Source: JACRAR01 sp041674385
Lineage (GTDB): Bacteria > Pseudomonadota > Gammaproteobacteria > Burkholderiales > Rhodocyclaceae
Reading direction: 5' to 3'
DNA: 64,000 nucleotides
Assembly: GCA_041674385.1 (NCBI GenBank)
Contig: JBAYVU010000001.1
Coordinates: forward strand, 124,001-188,000
The translations under genes and the position numbers were made by a program. The notes under the pieces were generated by a model, which saw only the letters and a list, made by a program, of their open reading frames with translations, was not told the DNA's origin and did not search any database. Of the stretch, positions 16,607-25,649 are shown in pieces (the stretch's first letter is position 1; each line of letters starts with the position of its first letter).

Positions 16607-17014
16607 TGAACCGCCGGTAAGTCGGTAGCTATGGGGATTGTAAGGTGGCAGAGTGGAAAGTCAATTGAATGGCATAGGGTGAGCGCTGGTACCCGGCCAT
16701 TCCCGGCATCTGCATGGTTGAAGAGAATCCGCTGGATCGGATGAGTTGCCGGTACCCCATGAAAATATCTTTCTTGTCATATTGATCGTTGTCACCGCTC
16801 CTGCGGGGCGGCGGGTATGCTCTCATTGACTTGACGGCACGCGGCGAGACGGATGCGATGGTGCTTGGGAAAACGGTTTATCAGACTTGCGGCCGACCCG
16901 GCGTGAAAAGCTTGGCATATCTGCTGAAGCAAAACATCCGCCAGCCGGTTTACGTCGTGTAAATTCGGACAGACCGCTGGCGGTCTTTGGTCGATTAGGC
17001 TATCTTCTCGTTCC
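16607..17014. other. Intergenic stretch between the cassette array and the EAL-HDOD gene
   Basis: No convincing gene. A 65-codon minus-strand frame (16629-16826) and a 57-codon plus-strand frame (16789-16962) are open but lack recognisable products or ribosome sites. Two GGTACC-centred pieces near 16690 and 16752 are partly complementary. CCGCCAGC at 16938-16945 pairs with GCTGGCGG at 16976-16983. AGACCGC (16971-16977) and GCGGTCT (16980-16986) form a tight hairpin followed by only three T, too weak to call a terminator. Confidence 0.4.
16629..16826 (-). CDS. Small hypothetical ORF ending just before an attC-like site (doubtful)
   Basis: A 65-codon frame whose stop lies 22 bases before the R'' box of the attC-like site at 16524-16606, where the gene of the preceding cassette should end. 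The product (for example MGYRQLIRSSGFSSTMQMPG from an internal ATG) has no recognisable domain, signal sequence or hydrophobic helix, and the low-complexity composition is not persuasive. Position is the only argument for it. Confidence 0.2.
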   Translation of the reverse strand: MRAYPPPRRSGDNDQYDKKDIFMGYRQLIRSSGFSSTMQMPGMAGYQRSPYAIQLTFHSATLQSP

Positions 17015-18280
17015 ATGACTGGCGTTTCCGAATCCTTCAGCGATATTTTTCTGGGCAGGCAACCGCTCATCGATCGGCAGCAGGCGGTTATCGCCTACGA
17101 ATTGCTGTTTCGCAATACCGCCGAAAACCTCTCCAGGATCACCAGCGCAAAGGAAGCGACTGCCGATGTGGTGTGCAAGGCGTTTGCCGAGTTGGGCCTG
17201 GCCAACGCGCTCGGCCATCAGAAGGCATTCATCAATATGGATGAGGATTTCATCTGCGATGACGCCGTCGAATTCCTGCCCAAGGAAACCGTCTTGCTGG
17301 AAGTCGATGCCGGCAAGGGGCTTTCCCCTCGATTGCTCGACCGCTGTCACGAATTGAGGGATATCGGCTACGAATTCTCGGTATCGGGGATCACCAGTAT
17401 TTCCGAACCGTTGAACCTGATGTTGCGCCTGGCTTCCTACTCCAAGGTGGATGTCGGCGCAGTGACGACAAACGGGCATCTTTCCTCGGTACTGTCCAGG
17501 TTGCGCGCTTCGCAAACCAAGCTGATCGCCAACCGGGTCGAGTCGGCCGAGGACAAGCAACTGTGTACCGAGTTGGGTTTCGATATTTTCCAGGGTTACT
17601 ATTTCGCCCATCCTGTCATCGTCGAAGGGCGCAGGCTGGACGCATCCGTCCAGGGCTTGATCCGCCTGATCAATATGCTCAACGAAAATGCCGACTTGGC
17701 CAAGATCGAGAACGCCTTCAAAAGCGAACCGGGACTGGCCATCAACCTGCTGCGCCTGACCAATTCGGCAGGGGCGGGGCTCAACGTGCGGATCTCCTCG
17801 ATTCGTCATGCGCTGACCGTCGTCGGTCTGCGGCAAGTGCAACGCTGGCTGTCGCTGCTTATCTTCAGCCATGCCGGGAGCAACTCGAATCTGACCAACA
17901 ATCCCCTCATGCAACTGGCCGCGTTGCGCGGCTGCTTCATGGAACTGCTCGCCTGCCGCTGCTTTCCGGCGAAACGGGATCTGCGGGATCTCGCCTTCAT
18001 TACCGGCTTGATGTCCTTCATGCCGGCGGCGCTGGGCATATCCATGAGCGACATTCTTTCCCAGATATCCACCACCAACGAAGTCCGGCTCGCCTTATCC
18101 CGGCGCGAAGGGGAACTGGGCCTGATGCTGGAACTCACCGAACGCTACGACAACGAGGATATCGCCGGCACTGCCGCGCTGCTCAAACGCGTCGGCAATA
18201 AAGTCACTCTGCAGACGCTGGGGCTGTGTCTCGCGGAGACCATTGCCTGGGTGCAACAACTCGGGTCGAATGCGGATTGA
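17015..18280 (+). CDS. EAL-HDOD signalling protein (YuxH-like), EAL domain degenerate
   Basis: 421-residue cytoplasmic protein. The N-terminal half (about 1-200) is an EAL fold that begins IFLGRQPLIDRQQAVIAYELLFR. The EAL signature reads YELLFR and the metal-binding acidic residues of active phosphodiesterases are not conserved (for example KVDVGAV), so hydrolysis of cyclic di-GMP is unlikely. The C-terminal half (about 205-400) is an HDOD domain with NLLRLTNSAG and SSIRHALTVVGLRQVQRWL. Such proteins act as adaptors in motility or biofilm pathways. ATG at 17015 follows the short hairpin at 16971-16986. It converges with the dsbA pair. Confidence 0.87.
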   Translation: MTGVSESFSDIFLGRQPLIDRQQAVIAYELLFRNTAENLSRITSAKEATADVVCKAFAELGLANALGHQKAFINMDEDFICDDAVEFLPKETVLLEVDAGKGLSPRLLDRCHELRDIGYEFSVSGITSISEPLNLMLRLASYSKVDVGAVTTNGHLSSVLSRLRASQTKLIANRVESAEDKQLCTELGFDIFQGYYFAHPVIVEGRRLDASVQGLIRLINMLNENADLAKIENAFKSEPGLAINLLRLTNSAGAGLNVRISSIRHALTVVGLRQVQRWLSLLIFSHAGSNSNLTNNPLMQLAALRGCFMELLACRCFPAKRDLRDLAFITGLMSFMPAALGISMSDILSQISTTNEVRLALSRREGELGLMLELTERYDNEDIAGTAALLKRVGNKVTLQTLGLCLAETIAWVQQLGSNAD

Positions 18281-18288
18281 AATTCTTG

Positions 18289-18930
18289 CTATTGCCGACC
18301 CTGTTCAGCCCGCACCTTGCCGATCAATTCATTGATGATTGCGGGTAGCGCTTCATTGCTGCCGGCCATGGTGTTCGAAGTGAGGTATTTTCCGCCGACC
18401 ACGACCGCCGGCACGCTCTTGACGGCATGCGCCTGGGTCAGTTCCTGTGCCCGATTGATTTTGCTTTGCACGGCAACGGAATTGTAGGCGGCGGCGAACT
18501 TGCCGCGATCCACACCTTTCTTCGCCAGCCACTCGGCGACCTCGGACTCGTTGGTGTAATTCATGCGGCCGACATGAATCGCCTCGAACAGTTCGCTGCG
18601 CAGGCGGCTTTCCTCGCCAAGCGCATCCAGCGCATAGTAAAGCCTGGCTCCCGGCGCCCAGCGCGCATCCAGAAATATCGCCGGGATGCGGTGAAATGCG
18701 ACATCCTTGGGCAGCGTCTTGACCCAGTCGTTGATCACCGGCTCCAACTCGTAGCAATGCGGGCAGCCATACCAGAAGAATTCCGTGACTTCCACGCGGG
18801 CCGCAGTTTCGGTCGGTTGCGGGGCAATCGAGGCAAAGTCGCGACCATTCTTGAGTTCGGCAAGGGCGCCGCCGGCCGCCCAAGCCAACAGCATGCCGGC
18901 GAGGACAAAGAGCCTGCCGCGTTTCAGCAT
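18289..18930 (-). CDS. Thiol:disulfide interchange protein DsbA/DsbL, copy 1
   Basis: 213-residue periplasmic oxidoreductase that introduces disulfides into exported proteins. Residues 1-24 are a signal peptide. Cys56 and Cys59 form the CPHC active site in FFWYGCPHCYELEP, and the cis-proline loop is KSVPAVVVGGKYL. Length and the helical insertion are normal for DsbA. It follows a second DsbA gene on the same strand after only ten bases; the two share fold and motifs but differ throughout, indicating an old duplication. They may divide substrates or redox partners. It converges with the EAL-HDOD gene. Confidence 0.92.
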   Translation of the reverse strand: MLKRGRLFVLAGMLLAWAAGGALAELKNGRDFASIAPQPTETAARVEVTEFFWYGCPHCYELEPVINDWVKTLPKDVAFHRIPAIFLDARWAPGARLYYALDALGEESRLRSELFEAIHVGRMNYTNESEVAEWLAKKGVDRGKFAAAYNSVAVQSKINRAQELTQAHAVKSVPAVVVGGKYLTSNTMAGSNEALPAIINELIGKVRAEQGRQ

Positions 18931-18940
18931 GACAAGTTGG

Positions 18941-19573
18941 CTACTTCCTGCCCTGTTCGGCGCGCGCTTTGGCGATCAGTTCGTCGACCAGTTTCAGCAT
19001 CTCGTCGGGTCCGCCGGGATAATTGTCCGGCGTGCGGTATTTGCCCGCGACGACGAATGCCGGCACGCCGGGAATGCCATAGGTTGCCTGCTTCTGCTTG
19101 CTGCCCAGCGCCTTGCTCTGGACTGCGAAGGAATTGTAGGTATCGGTGAATTTCTTGCGATCGAGGCCTTTCTGCACGACCCAATTGATGACGTTCGCCT
19201 CGTTCATCAGGTCTGTGTGTTCGTTATGGATCGCGGCAAATACGGCGCCATGGAGTTTTTCCGTTTCGCCCATCGCGTCCAGGGTGTAGTAGAGCCTGGC
19301 CGGGGCTTCCCATTGCGGGCGGAAGATGACCGGCACACGCTGGAACTGCACATCTTTCGCCAGGGTCTTTTGCCACTTGCTTATCAAGGGATCGATATGA
19401 TTGCAATGGGGACACATGTAGGAGAAAAACTCGATCACCTCAAGCTTGCCTTTTTCGGTCGACTGCGGCGGGTTGACCAGGTCGTAGTCGCGTCCTTGCT
19501 TCAATTCGGCCTGGACGCTCGCGGCCAGAATGGCCATCGCCAGGACGGCGATGAGATTTCTGAGTTTCAGCAT
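18941..19573 (-). CDS. dsbA: Thiol:disulfide interchange protein DsbA, copy 2
   Basis: 210-residue periplasmic DsbA with a signal peptide (about residues 1-22), active-site cysteines 54 and 57 in FFSYMCPHCNHIDP, and the cis-proline in GVPAFVVAGKYRTP. This copy sits in the usual betaproteobacterial order argS-SPOR protein-dsbA, so it is the likely orthologue of the standard dsbA. It oxidises exported proteins and is itself reoxidised by DsbB, which is not in the window. The start ATG at 19573 is 16 bases after the SPOR gene stop. Confidence 0.94.
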   Translation of the reverse strand: MLKLRNLIAVLAMAILAASVQAELKQGRDYDLVNPPQSTEKGKLEVIEFFSYMCPHCNHIDPLISKWQKTLAKDVQFQRVPVIFRPQWEAPARLYYTLDAMGETEKLHGAVFAAIHNEHTDLMNEANVINWVVQKGLDRKKFTDTYNSFAVQSKALGSKQKQATYGIPGVPAFVVAGKYRTPDNYPGGPDEMLKLVDELIAKARAEQGRK

Positions 19574-19589
19574 GTATATCTCCTGGGAT

Positions 19590-20258
19590 TTATTGGGGGG
19601 CGCTGGCGCCCGAATTTTGGTTTGGGGTACTGGCGTTTTCCTTGGCTTTGACCACGGTTGCCTGGATTCCGTTCTGCGCCAGTTGATTGCGCGTCCGGTT
19701 CATCTCTTCCGGCTTGGCAAACGGGCCGATACGCACACGGTGCATGAGACCCTTGTCGGGCACGCGTACTTCCTGCACGCCGGCTTCCATGCCCATCAGC
19801 GCCAGTTTGGCTTTCAAATTGTCGGCATCGGTGGATTTCTGGAAAGCGCCCACCTGGAGATACAGGGTCTCTGCGGCTGGCGTGGGCGCGGGGGCTTCGA
19901 CAGGCGAAGGCGCATTGGCCGGCGCCGGCTTGGCGTCCGCAGGGGCGGCTTCCTGGCCGCCTGGCAGAATCTTGTAGAACTCGAAGCGTGGCTTCTCATT
20001 CACTTTGTCGCCCGGTTTGCCCGGCAGCTGCTGGGGTGCTTGGGGTGCTTGGGATGTTGTGCCCGGCTTGGTTTCAGCTTTCTCCGGCTTGGGCAATTTG
20101 TCCAGGAAGGGCAACGGCGTCTTGTTGAGATACCAGACCACGCCGAAGGCAATCAACACGCCGATTACCAGGCCCAGGAACAACCCGAGCAGCGTGCCGC
20201 CGCGTTGTCGAGTGGATTTTGCCGGCGTCCTGATCCAGCGGGAAGTTTGTTTGCTCAT
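19590..20258 (-). CDS. SPOR-domain cell-division protein (FtsN-like)
   Basis: 222-residue bitopic protein: a basic cytoplasmic start, one transmembrane helix (about residues 23-45, LLGLFLGLVIGVLIAFGVVWYL with flanks), a long proline/alanine/lysine-rich periplasmic linker, and a C-terminal SPOR domain (about 145-220) with YLQVGAFQKSTDADNLKAKL and VRIGPFAKPEEMN. SPOR domains bind denuded septal peptidoglycan. Position between argS and dsbA is conserved in betaproteobacteria. The ATG at 20258 is chosen over an upstream one at 20282 that would overlap argS. Confidence 0.88.
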   Translation of the reverse strand: MSKQTSRWIRTPAKSTRQRGGTLLGLFLGLVIGVLIAFGVVWYLNKTPLPFLDKLPKPEKAETKPGTTSQAPQAPQQLPGKPGDKVNEKPRFEFYKILPGGQEAAPADAKPAPANAPSPVEAPAPTPAAETLYLQVGAFQKSTDADNLKAKLALMGMEAGVQEVRVPDKGLMHRVRIGPFAKPEEMNRTRNQLAQNGIQATVVKAKENASTPNQNSGASAPQ

Positions 20259-20259
20259 C

Positions 20260-21990
20260 TCACATGCTCTCCGGCGCCGCAACGCCCAGGATTCTGAAAC
20301 CGTTACGCAGTACCTGGCGCAGCGCCGCGATCAGCGCCAGGCGTGCCGTACGCTCAACCGTATCCTCGACCAGGATGCGTTCGGCATTGTAATAACTATG
20401 GAAGTCGGCGGCGAGGTCCTTGAGATAGAAGGCGATCGCATGCGGTGCGTAGTCGCGCGCGGCGTCCTCGATCGCTGCGGGGAACTCCGCCAGGCGTACG
20501 CACAGCGCCAGTTCGCGTTCGCTGGCGAGCGACGCCAAATCGGCGCCGGCAAGATCCGGGGCATCGTCGCCCGAGTGGGACAGCACCGAGCAGACGCGGG
20601 CATGCGCATACTGCACGTAATACACCGGGTTGTCGCTGCTCTCCGATTTCGCCAGGTCGAGGTCGAAATCGAGCGCCTGATCGGCTTTCCTGAGCAGATA
20701 GAAATAGCGGCAGGCGTCGTTGCCGACTTCATCGCGCAGCTCGCGCAAGGTGACGAATTGTCCCGAGCGGGTGGACATGGAGACTTTTTCCCTGCCGTGC
20801 CACAGCGAAACGAACTGCACCAGGATGACGTCGAGCCTGTCGTCGTCGCAGCCCAGGGCCCGCAGGGCGCCGCGCACGCGCGGGATGTAGCCGTGATGGT
20901 CGGCGCCCCAGATATCGATGATCTTGTCGAAACCGCGCTCCAGCTTGTTGAGATGGTAGGCGATGTCCGAGGCGAAATAGGTATACAGGCCGTTGTCGCG
21001 CTGAACCACGCGGTCCTTCTCGTCGCCGAAAGCGGTCGAGCGGAACCACTTGGCGCCGTCCTGCAGGTAGATGTGGCCTTTCTTCGTCAGACGTTCCACC
21101 GCTTGCGCCACCATGCCGGTATCGAACAGCGAGCGTTCCGAGAACCATTGGTCGTAATGCACCCCGAATTCTTCGAGGTCGGCACGGCAGTCGGCCAGTT
21201 GTTCGGTCAGCGCATGCTGATGGACATAGGGCCAGTCCTCGCCGAGCAGATCCTTGGCCGCCAGGATCAGGGCATCCAGTTGCTCCTCGGCGTCGGCGGA
21301 CTGCGGCACGCAGGCCAGCAATGCGGCGGCCGGGTGCAGGAAGCGCTTTCCGTGGGCCGCCTGCATTTGCCGCGCCATGTCGATGACATAATCGCCCTGG
21401 TAGCCGTTGGACGGGAAAGTCGCCGCTTCGCCGAACAGCGCCAGATAGCGCAGCCAGGTCGACAGCGCCAGGATATCCATCTGCCGGCCGGCGTCATTGA
21501 CGTAATATTCGCGTTTCACTGCATAGCCGGCCCAGCTCAGCAGATTGGCCAGGCTGGCGCCGTAAGCGGCGCTGCGGCCATGGCCGACGTGCAGCGGCCC
21601 GGTCGGGTTGGCCGAGACGAATTCCACTTGCACGCGTTGGCCCTGGCCCAGGCTGACTTTGCCGTAGGCGTCGCCCTGGGCCAGGATTTCGCCGACAATC
21701 CGGGTCTTGGCCGCAGCGGCGAGGCGGAAATTGATGAAGCCGGCACCCGCCACTTCGACCTGGTCTACCCAAGGCGAGGCCGCCAAATTGCGCACCAGCC
21801 GCTGCGCGATTTCACGCGGATTGGCCTTGAGCGTTTTCGCCAGTTGAAGCGCCAGGTTGCTGGCGAAATCGCCGTGGCCGGCCTGTTTCGGGCGTTCCAG
21901 CAGGATCTTGATATCCTGCTGTTCGGGTGCGATGCTGGCCAGCGCGTCGCTCAGCAATTGGCATAAATGGGTTTGCGGGTTGAAGGGCAT
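20260..21990 (-). CDS. argS: Arginyl-tRNA synthetase
   Basis: 576-residue class I synthetase, normal size. The N-terminal Add-1 tRNA-recognition domain covers about residues 1-110. The HIGH motif reads HVGHG in SANPTGPLHVGHGRSAAYG, and the KMSKS region is the degenerate KVSMSTRSG, as is common in ArgRS. The C-terminal helical anticodon domain ends FRILGVAAPESM. Charges tRNA-Arg with arginine and needs the tRNA for activation. It lies directly upstream of the SPOR gene. A TATAAT on the minus strand at 22028-22023, overlapping the stop of the upstream gene, may be its -10. Confidence 0.96.
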   Translation of the reverse strand: MPFNPQTHLCQLLSDALASIAPEQQDIKILLERPKQAGHGDFASNLALQLAKTLKANPREIAQRLVRNLAASPWVDQVEVAGAGFINFRLAAAAKTRIVGEILAQGDAYGKVSLGQGQRVQVEFVSANPTGPLHVGHGRSAAYGASLANLLSWAGYAVKREYYVNDAGRQMDILALSTWLRYLALFGEAATFPSNGYQGDYVIDMARQMQAAHGKRFLHPAAALLACVPQSADAEEQLDALILAAKDLLGEDWPYVHQHALTEQLADCRADLEEFGVHYDQWFSERSLFDTGMVAQAVERLTKKGHIYLQDGAKWFRSTAFGDEKDRVVQRDNGLYTYFASDIAYHLNKLERGFDKIIDIWGADHHGYIPRVRGALRALGCDDDRLDVILVQFVSLWHGREKVSMSTRSGQFVTLRELRDEVGNDACRYFYLLRKADQALDFDLDLAKSESSDNPVYYVQYAHARVCSVLSHSGDDAPDLAGADLASLASERELALCVRLAEFPAAIEDAARDYAPHAIAFYLKDLAADFHSYYNAERILVEDTVERTARLALIAALRQVLRNGFRILGVAAPESM

Positions 21991-22023
21991 CGACAGGAAC
22001 AGGGCGCGGATATGGGGCAGTTA

Positions 22024-22683
22024 TTATACCTGCTGGGTCCGGACGCCATCCGCCGACAGCCGTTGCGAGAATAGGCCGACTCCGGCTTCAGTCACCACGG
22101 CGTCGAGAGGCATGTCATGCACGGCCGGATCGATGCTGTCCACCCGCGCCAATTCGAAGCCGATCCCGATCGTCAGGGGAAGCGAGCCTTGAGCCGCGAG
22201 TTGTGCCAGGGTGCGGTCAAAGTATCCGGCGCCATAGCCGAGACGATAGCCCGCCGCATCGAAAGCATTTACCGGCATCAACAGGACATCGGGGATCAGC
22301 CACTCTCCTGCGGCGGGATAGTGGATGCCGTACTTGTCGATCAGCATCTCGCTCTCCGGGCGCCAGGCGCGAAACTTCATGGCCACCCCGGCTGCCGATA
22401 CCAGCGGCAGACAACTTTTCATCCCCTCGGCAAGCATGCGTTCCACCAGCGGGCGGCAATCGAACTCGGCGCGGAACGGCCAGCAGAAACCCAGGATGCG
22501 CGGCTGGCAGCGCCGCAGCAGGCTCGCCAGGTGACATTCGATGGCTTGCGACAAGCGACGGTGCTGCGCTGGGGCAAGCGCTTCGCGTGCCGCAATCTTT
22601 TCGCTCCGCAACGCGGAGCGCACGGCAATGCGAAGAGCAGTGCTTTCCGCGGGCTTATCCGGGGGTAAGGTGGGGTGGGGCAT
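22024..22683 (-). CDS. 5-formyltetrahydrofolate cyclo-ligase
   Basis: 219-residue cytoplasmic enzyme that converts 5-formyl-THF and ATP to 5,10-methenyl-THF. The family hallmark GYGAGYFDRTL is present with the preceding MPVNAFDAAGYRLGYG, and the phosphate-binding LPLVSAAGVAMKFRAW segment. The first 20 residues are proline-rich and poorly conserved, so the true start could be a little further in. It is divergent from slt, 39 bases apart, and upstream of argS on the same strand. In many proteobacteria this gene follows 6S RNA and zapA; neither is seen here. Confidence 0.92.
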   Translation of the reverse strand: MPHPTLPPDKPAESTALRIAVRSALRSEKIAAREALAPAQHRRLSQAIECHLASLLRRCQPRILGFCWPFRAEFDCRPLVERMLAEGMKSCLPLVSAAGVAMKFRAWRPESEMLIDKYGIHYPAAGEWLIPDVLLMPVNAFDAAGYRLGYGAGYFDRTLAQLAAQGSLPLTIGIGFELARVDSIDPAVHDMPLDAVVTEAGVGLFSQRLSADGVRTQQV

Positions 22684-22722
22684 GTGCTATTCTTAAACTG
22701 ATTCGATTGTTCCACTATAAAC

Positions 22723-24666
22723 ATGAAACACTGGCTCTGGCTACTCTGGTTATTGCCCACGCTGGCCTTGTCCTTGCCCGGAGACGACAAGGTGCTGGCG
22801 GCGCGCGAAGCTTTCCGCAGCGGCGAGCGGGTCAAGTTAGGCAAACAAGCCGATGCGTTGCGCGGCATGGCCGCTCAGCACGATCTCCAGCCGTGGGTCG
22901 AATACTGGTCCCTGGTGCAGCGTCTCGACGAGGGTAACGGTGACGACGTGAAAGAGTTCCTGGCGCGCCAGGACGCTTCCTATCTCGCCGAGAAATTGCG
23001 CGGGGATTGGCTGAAGTGGCTCGGCAAGCGGCACCAGTGGGGCGATTTCCAGCGTGAGTATCCGGCCTTGGCGCAGCCCGATCAGGAGCTGGCCTGTGAT
23101 GAACTGCAAGGCCGCCTGACCGTTCAGCAGGATCCGACGGCGCTCGACGAAGCGCGTCCGCTGTGGTTCACCGCGCTGGAGCTGCCCGAATCCTGCGCCC
23201 CGTTGATGGAGCGGCTGATTGCCGCGGGGCGTATCGATGCCGACGACATATGGGAACGCCTGCGGCGTTTGTTCGAAGCGAACAAGCTCAAGGCGGCCAA
23301 GCAGTCCGCGGAATATTTGCCGGCGTCGCAGATGCCGTCGGCCAAGACCATCGAGGCGATTGCCGGCAACCCGCAGCGCGCCCTGGACAAGTTGCCGCAT
23401 GGTTTCGCAGCCACCCGGCCGGGCCGCGAGATGGCTCTCTATGCCGTGCACAGACTGGCGCATCGCGATCCGCTCGACGCCGCCGCACGCTGGCGGAAAA
23501 TTCAACACGAGTTCTCCGAGAGCGAACGCGGCTATGCTTGGGGCCAACTGGCAATGCAAGCGGCATGGCATCACCTGCCGGAAGCCTTGGACTGGTATGC
23601 TCTGGCGGGCAGCGCCAAGCTTTCCGAAGAACAGCTGGCCTGGCAGGCGCGCGCCGCGTTGCGCGTTCATGACTGGACGATGGTCAAGCAGGCGATCGAG
23701 CGCATGCCCGCCCAGATGGCCGCCCAATCCGACTGGAGCTACTGGCTGGCACGGGCCTTGGTTGCCCACAGCCGTCCCGACGAAGCGCGCGCCCTGTATC
23801 TCAAGATCGGCGGCCAACCGAATTTCTACAGCAATCTCGCCGACGACGAACTGGGCCGACCGATCGTCGCGCCGCCGCGCGCTGCGCCGCCGAGCAAGGA
23901 AGAACTCCAGGCCGCGCGCGACAACCCCGGCTTGCGGCGAGCAATGGCGCTGATCCGTCTCGATCTGCGCATCGAGGGCGTGCGCGAATGGAACTGGGCG
24001 CTGCGCGGCATGGACGACCGTCAGCTGCTCGCCGCCGCGGAACTGGCACGCCGCAACGAGATTTTCGACCGCGCCATCAGCACGGCGGATCGTACCCAGA
24101 CGCAGCATGATTATGCGTTGCGCTACCTCGCGCCGTTCCGCGAGAGCGTCGAACCCCAGGCCAGGGAAATGGCGGTTGACAGCGGATGGGTATATGGCCT
24201 GATGCGCCAGGAAAGCCGTTTCTTGATGAACGCCCATTCCGGCGTTGGCGCCAGGGGATTGATGCAGCTCATGCCGAAGACCGCGCAGTGGGTGGCGAAG
24301 AAAATCAAGCTCAGGGATTTTCGTCCGTCGCGGGTGGCCGAACTGGAAACCAACCTCACGCTGGGCACCAATTACCTGCGCTTGGTGCTGGCCAGTCTCG
24401 ACAACCATCCAGTGCTGGCTTCCGCAGCCTACAATGCCGGCCCCGGCCGGGCGCGCCGTTGGCGTGCCGATGTGCCGCTGGAGGGCGCCATCTATGCCGA
24501 GACCATTCCCTTCAACGAAACCCGCGATTACGTCAAGAAGGTGATGAGCAATGCGGTGTATTACTCGGCATTGTTCGACGACAAGCCGCAGTCGCTGAAG
24601 CTTCGTCTCGGCACGGTCGGTGCGCGCGGAAAAAGTGGAACCAAAGCCGACCCGGACTTGCCATAG
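22723..24666 (+). CDS. slt: Soluble lytic murein transglycosylase (Slt70-like)
   Basis: 647-residue periplasmic enzyme that cleaves glycan strands of peptidoglycan with formation of 1,6-anhydromuramic ends. It has a signal peptide (about residues 1-18), a long superhelical domain of helices forming the Slt70 ring (to about residue 470), and a C-terminal goose-lysozyme-like domain. The catalytic glutamate is Glu497 in GLMRQESRFLMNAHSG, followed by ARGLMQLMPKTAQWVA and the YNAGPGRARRWR substrate segment. ATG at 22723 starts a typical signal peptide. Divergent from the 5-FCL gene. Confidence 0.95.
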   Translation: MKHWLWLLWLLPTLALSLPGDDKVLAAREAFRSGERVKLGKQADALRGMAAQHDLQPWVEYWSLVQRLDEGNGDDVKEFLARQDASYLAEKLRGDWLKWLGKRHQWGDFQREYPALAQPDQELACDELQGRLTVQQDPTALDEARPLWFTALELPESCAPLMERLIAAGRIDADDIWERLRRLFEANKLKAAKQSAEYLPASQMPSAKTIEAIAGNPQRALDKLPHGFAATRPGREMALYAVHRLAHRDPLDAAARWRKIQHEFSESERGYAWGQLAMQAAWHHLPEALDWYALAGSAKLSEEQLAWQARAALRVHDWTMVKQAIERMPAQMAAQSDWSYWLARALVAHSRPDEARALYLKIGGQPNFYSNLADDELGRPIVAPPRAAPPSKEELQAARDNPGLRRAMALIRLDLRIEGVREWNWALRGMDDRQLLAAAELARRNEIFDRAISTADRTQTQHDYALRYLAPFRESVEPQAREMAVDSGWVYGLMRQESRFLMNAHSGVGARGLMQLMPKTAQWVAKKIKLRDFRPSRVAELETNLTLGTNYLRLVLASLDNHPVLASAAYNAGPGRARRWRADVPLEGAIYAETIPFNETRDYVKKVMSNAVYYSALFDDKPQSLKLRLGTVGARGKSGTKADPDLP

Positions 24667-24671
24667 GTTAT

Positions 24672-25649
24672 ATGGCAAGGGAAATACAGGAGCTCACGCT
24701 GAAACCCCAACGCATATTGATGATCGGCGGTACCGGCTTCCTCGGCAGCCATCTCGCTCATCGGCTCTCCCGGGAGGGGCACTTTCTGCGTCTGCCGACG
24801 CGTCGCCGGGAGAGGGCGAAGCACCTGCTGACGCTGCCCACCTGCGAAGTGATCGAAGCCGACGTGCATGATCCGGCGCGGCTGGCCGAACTGCTTGCCG
24901 GTCAGGATGCGGTCATCAGCCTGGTCGGTATCCTGCAGGGCGGACAAGGACTGCCTTATGGCGCCGGCTTCGCCCGTGCCCATGTCGAGCTGCCGCAGAA
25001 GATTGCCGCGGCGGCGCAGGCTGCTGGTGTCCGTCGGGTGCTCCATGTATCCGCGCTGAAGGCCGCTGCGGATGCGCCTTCCGGTTACTTGCGCTCCAAA
25101 GCTGCCGGAGAACAGGCATTGCGTGAAGTCGATCTGGATCTGACGGTATTTCGTCCGTCGGTAATTTTCGGCGACGGCGACCGGTTTCTCAACGTGTTTT
25201 CCAAGTTGCTGCGGAAAGCGCCGTTCCTGCCGCTGGCCTGTCCGGATGCGCTTTTCCAGCCCGTCTGGGTGGAGGATGTGGCGGCCTGCATCGCCGTCAG
25301 CCTGGCGCAATTCGACAGTATTGGCCAGACCTATGAATTGTGCGGCCCTCGTCAATACACGCTGCGCCAGCTGGTAGAGTACGTCGGCATGGTCACCGGC
25401 CAGCGGCGACCGATACTCGGCCTGTCCGATCGGCTTTCCTATCTGCAGGCCTGGGCCATGGAGTTCGTTCCGGGCGGCCCGTTGTCGCGCGACAACTATG
25501 ATTCGATGCAATCGCCAAGCGTCTGCGAAACCGGCTGCGTGCTGCCTTTCGGTCGCCTGGCCACCGCGCTCGAAGCCATCGCGCCGCTCTATCTCAACAA
25601 TGTGCGGCGGACGAACAATGACGTCTTGCGGATGAAGGCTGGGCGTTGA
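24672..25649 (+). CDS. NAD(P)-binding atypical SDR, complex I NDUFA9-like family
   Basis: 325-residue Rossmann-fold protein. The dinucleotide loop is ILMIGGTGFLGSHLAHRL, followed by VIEADVHDPARLAELLAGQD, HVSALKAAADAPSGYLRSKA and the FRPSVIFGDGDRFLN motif typical of NDUFA9-like/NmrA-like proteins. The catalytic YxxxK of classical SDRs is not evident in its usual place, so an enzymatic role is uncertain. Known homologues assist quinone-linked or isoprenoid metabolism, but the partner here is unknown. The ATG at 24672 lies five bases after the slt stop. Its stop overlaps the cca TTG start (TTGA), suggesting coupled translation. Confidence 0.85.
   Translation: MAREIQELTLKPQRILMIGGTGFLGSHLAHRLSREGHFLRLPTRRRERAKHLLTLPTCEVIEADVHDPARLAELLAGQDAVISLVGILQGGQGLPYGAGFARAHVELPQKIAAAAQAAGVRRVLHVSALKAAADAPSGYLRSKAAGEQALREVDLDLTVFRPSVIFGDGDRFLNVFSKLLRKAPFLPLACPDALFQPVWVEDVAACIAVSLAQFDSIGQTYELCGPRQYTLRQLVEYVGMVTGQRRPILGLSDRLSYLQAWAMEFVPGGPLSRDNYDSMQSPSVCETGCVLPFGRLATALEAIAPLYLNNVRRTNNDVLRMKAGR

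Noticed and set aside
16971..16988. Rho-independent terminator at the short hairpin before the EAL-HDOD gene
   Set aside because: The loop would be two to four bases and only three T follow; too weak to call.
22695..22723. Sigma-70 promoter for slt (TTAAAC, 17 bases, TATAAA)
   Set aside because: The -10 would touch the ATG, leaving no room for a transcript start before the gene.
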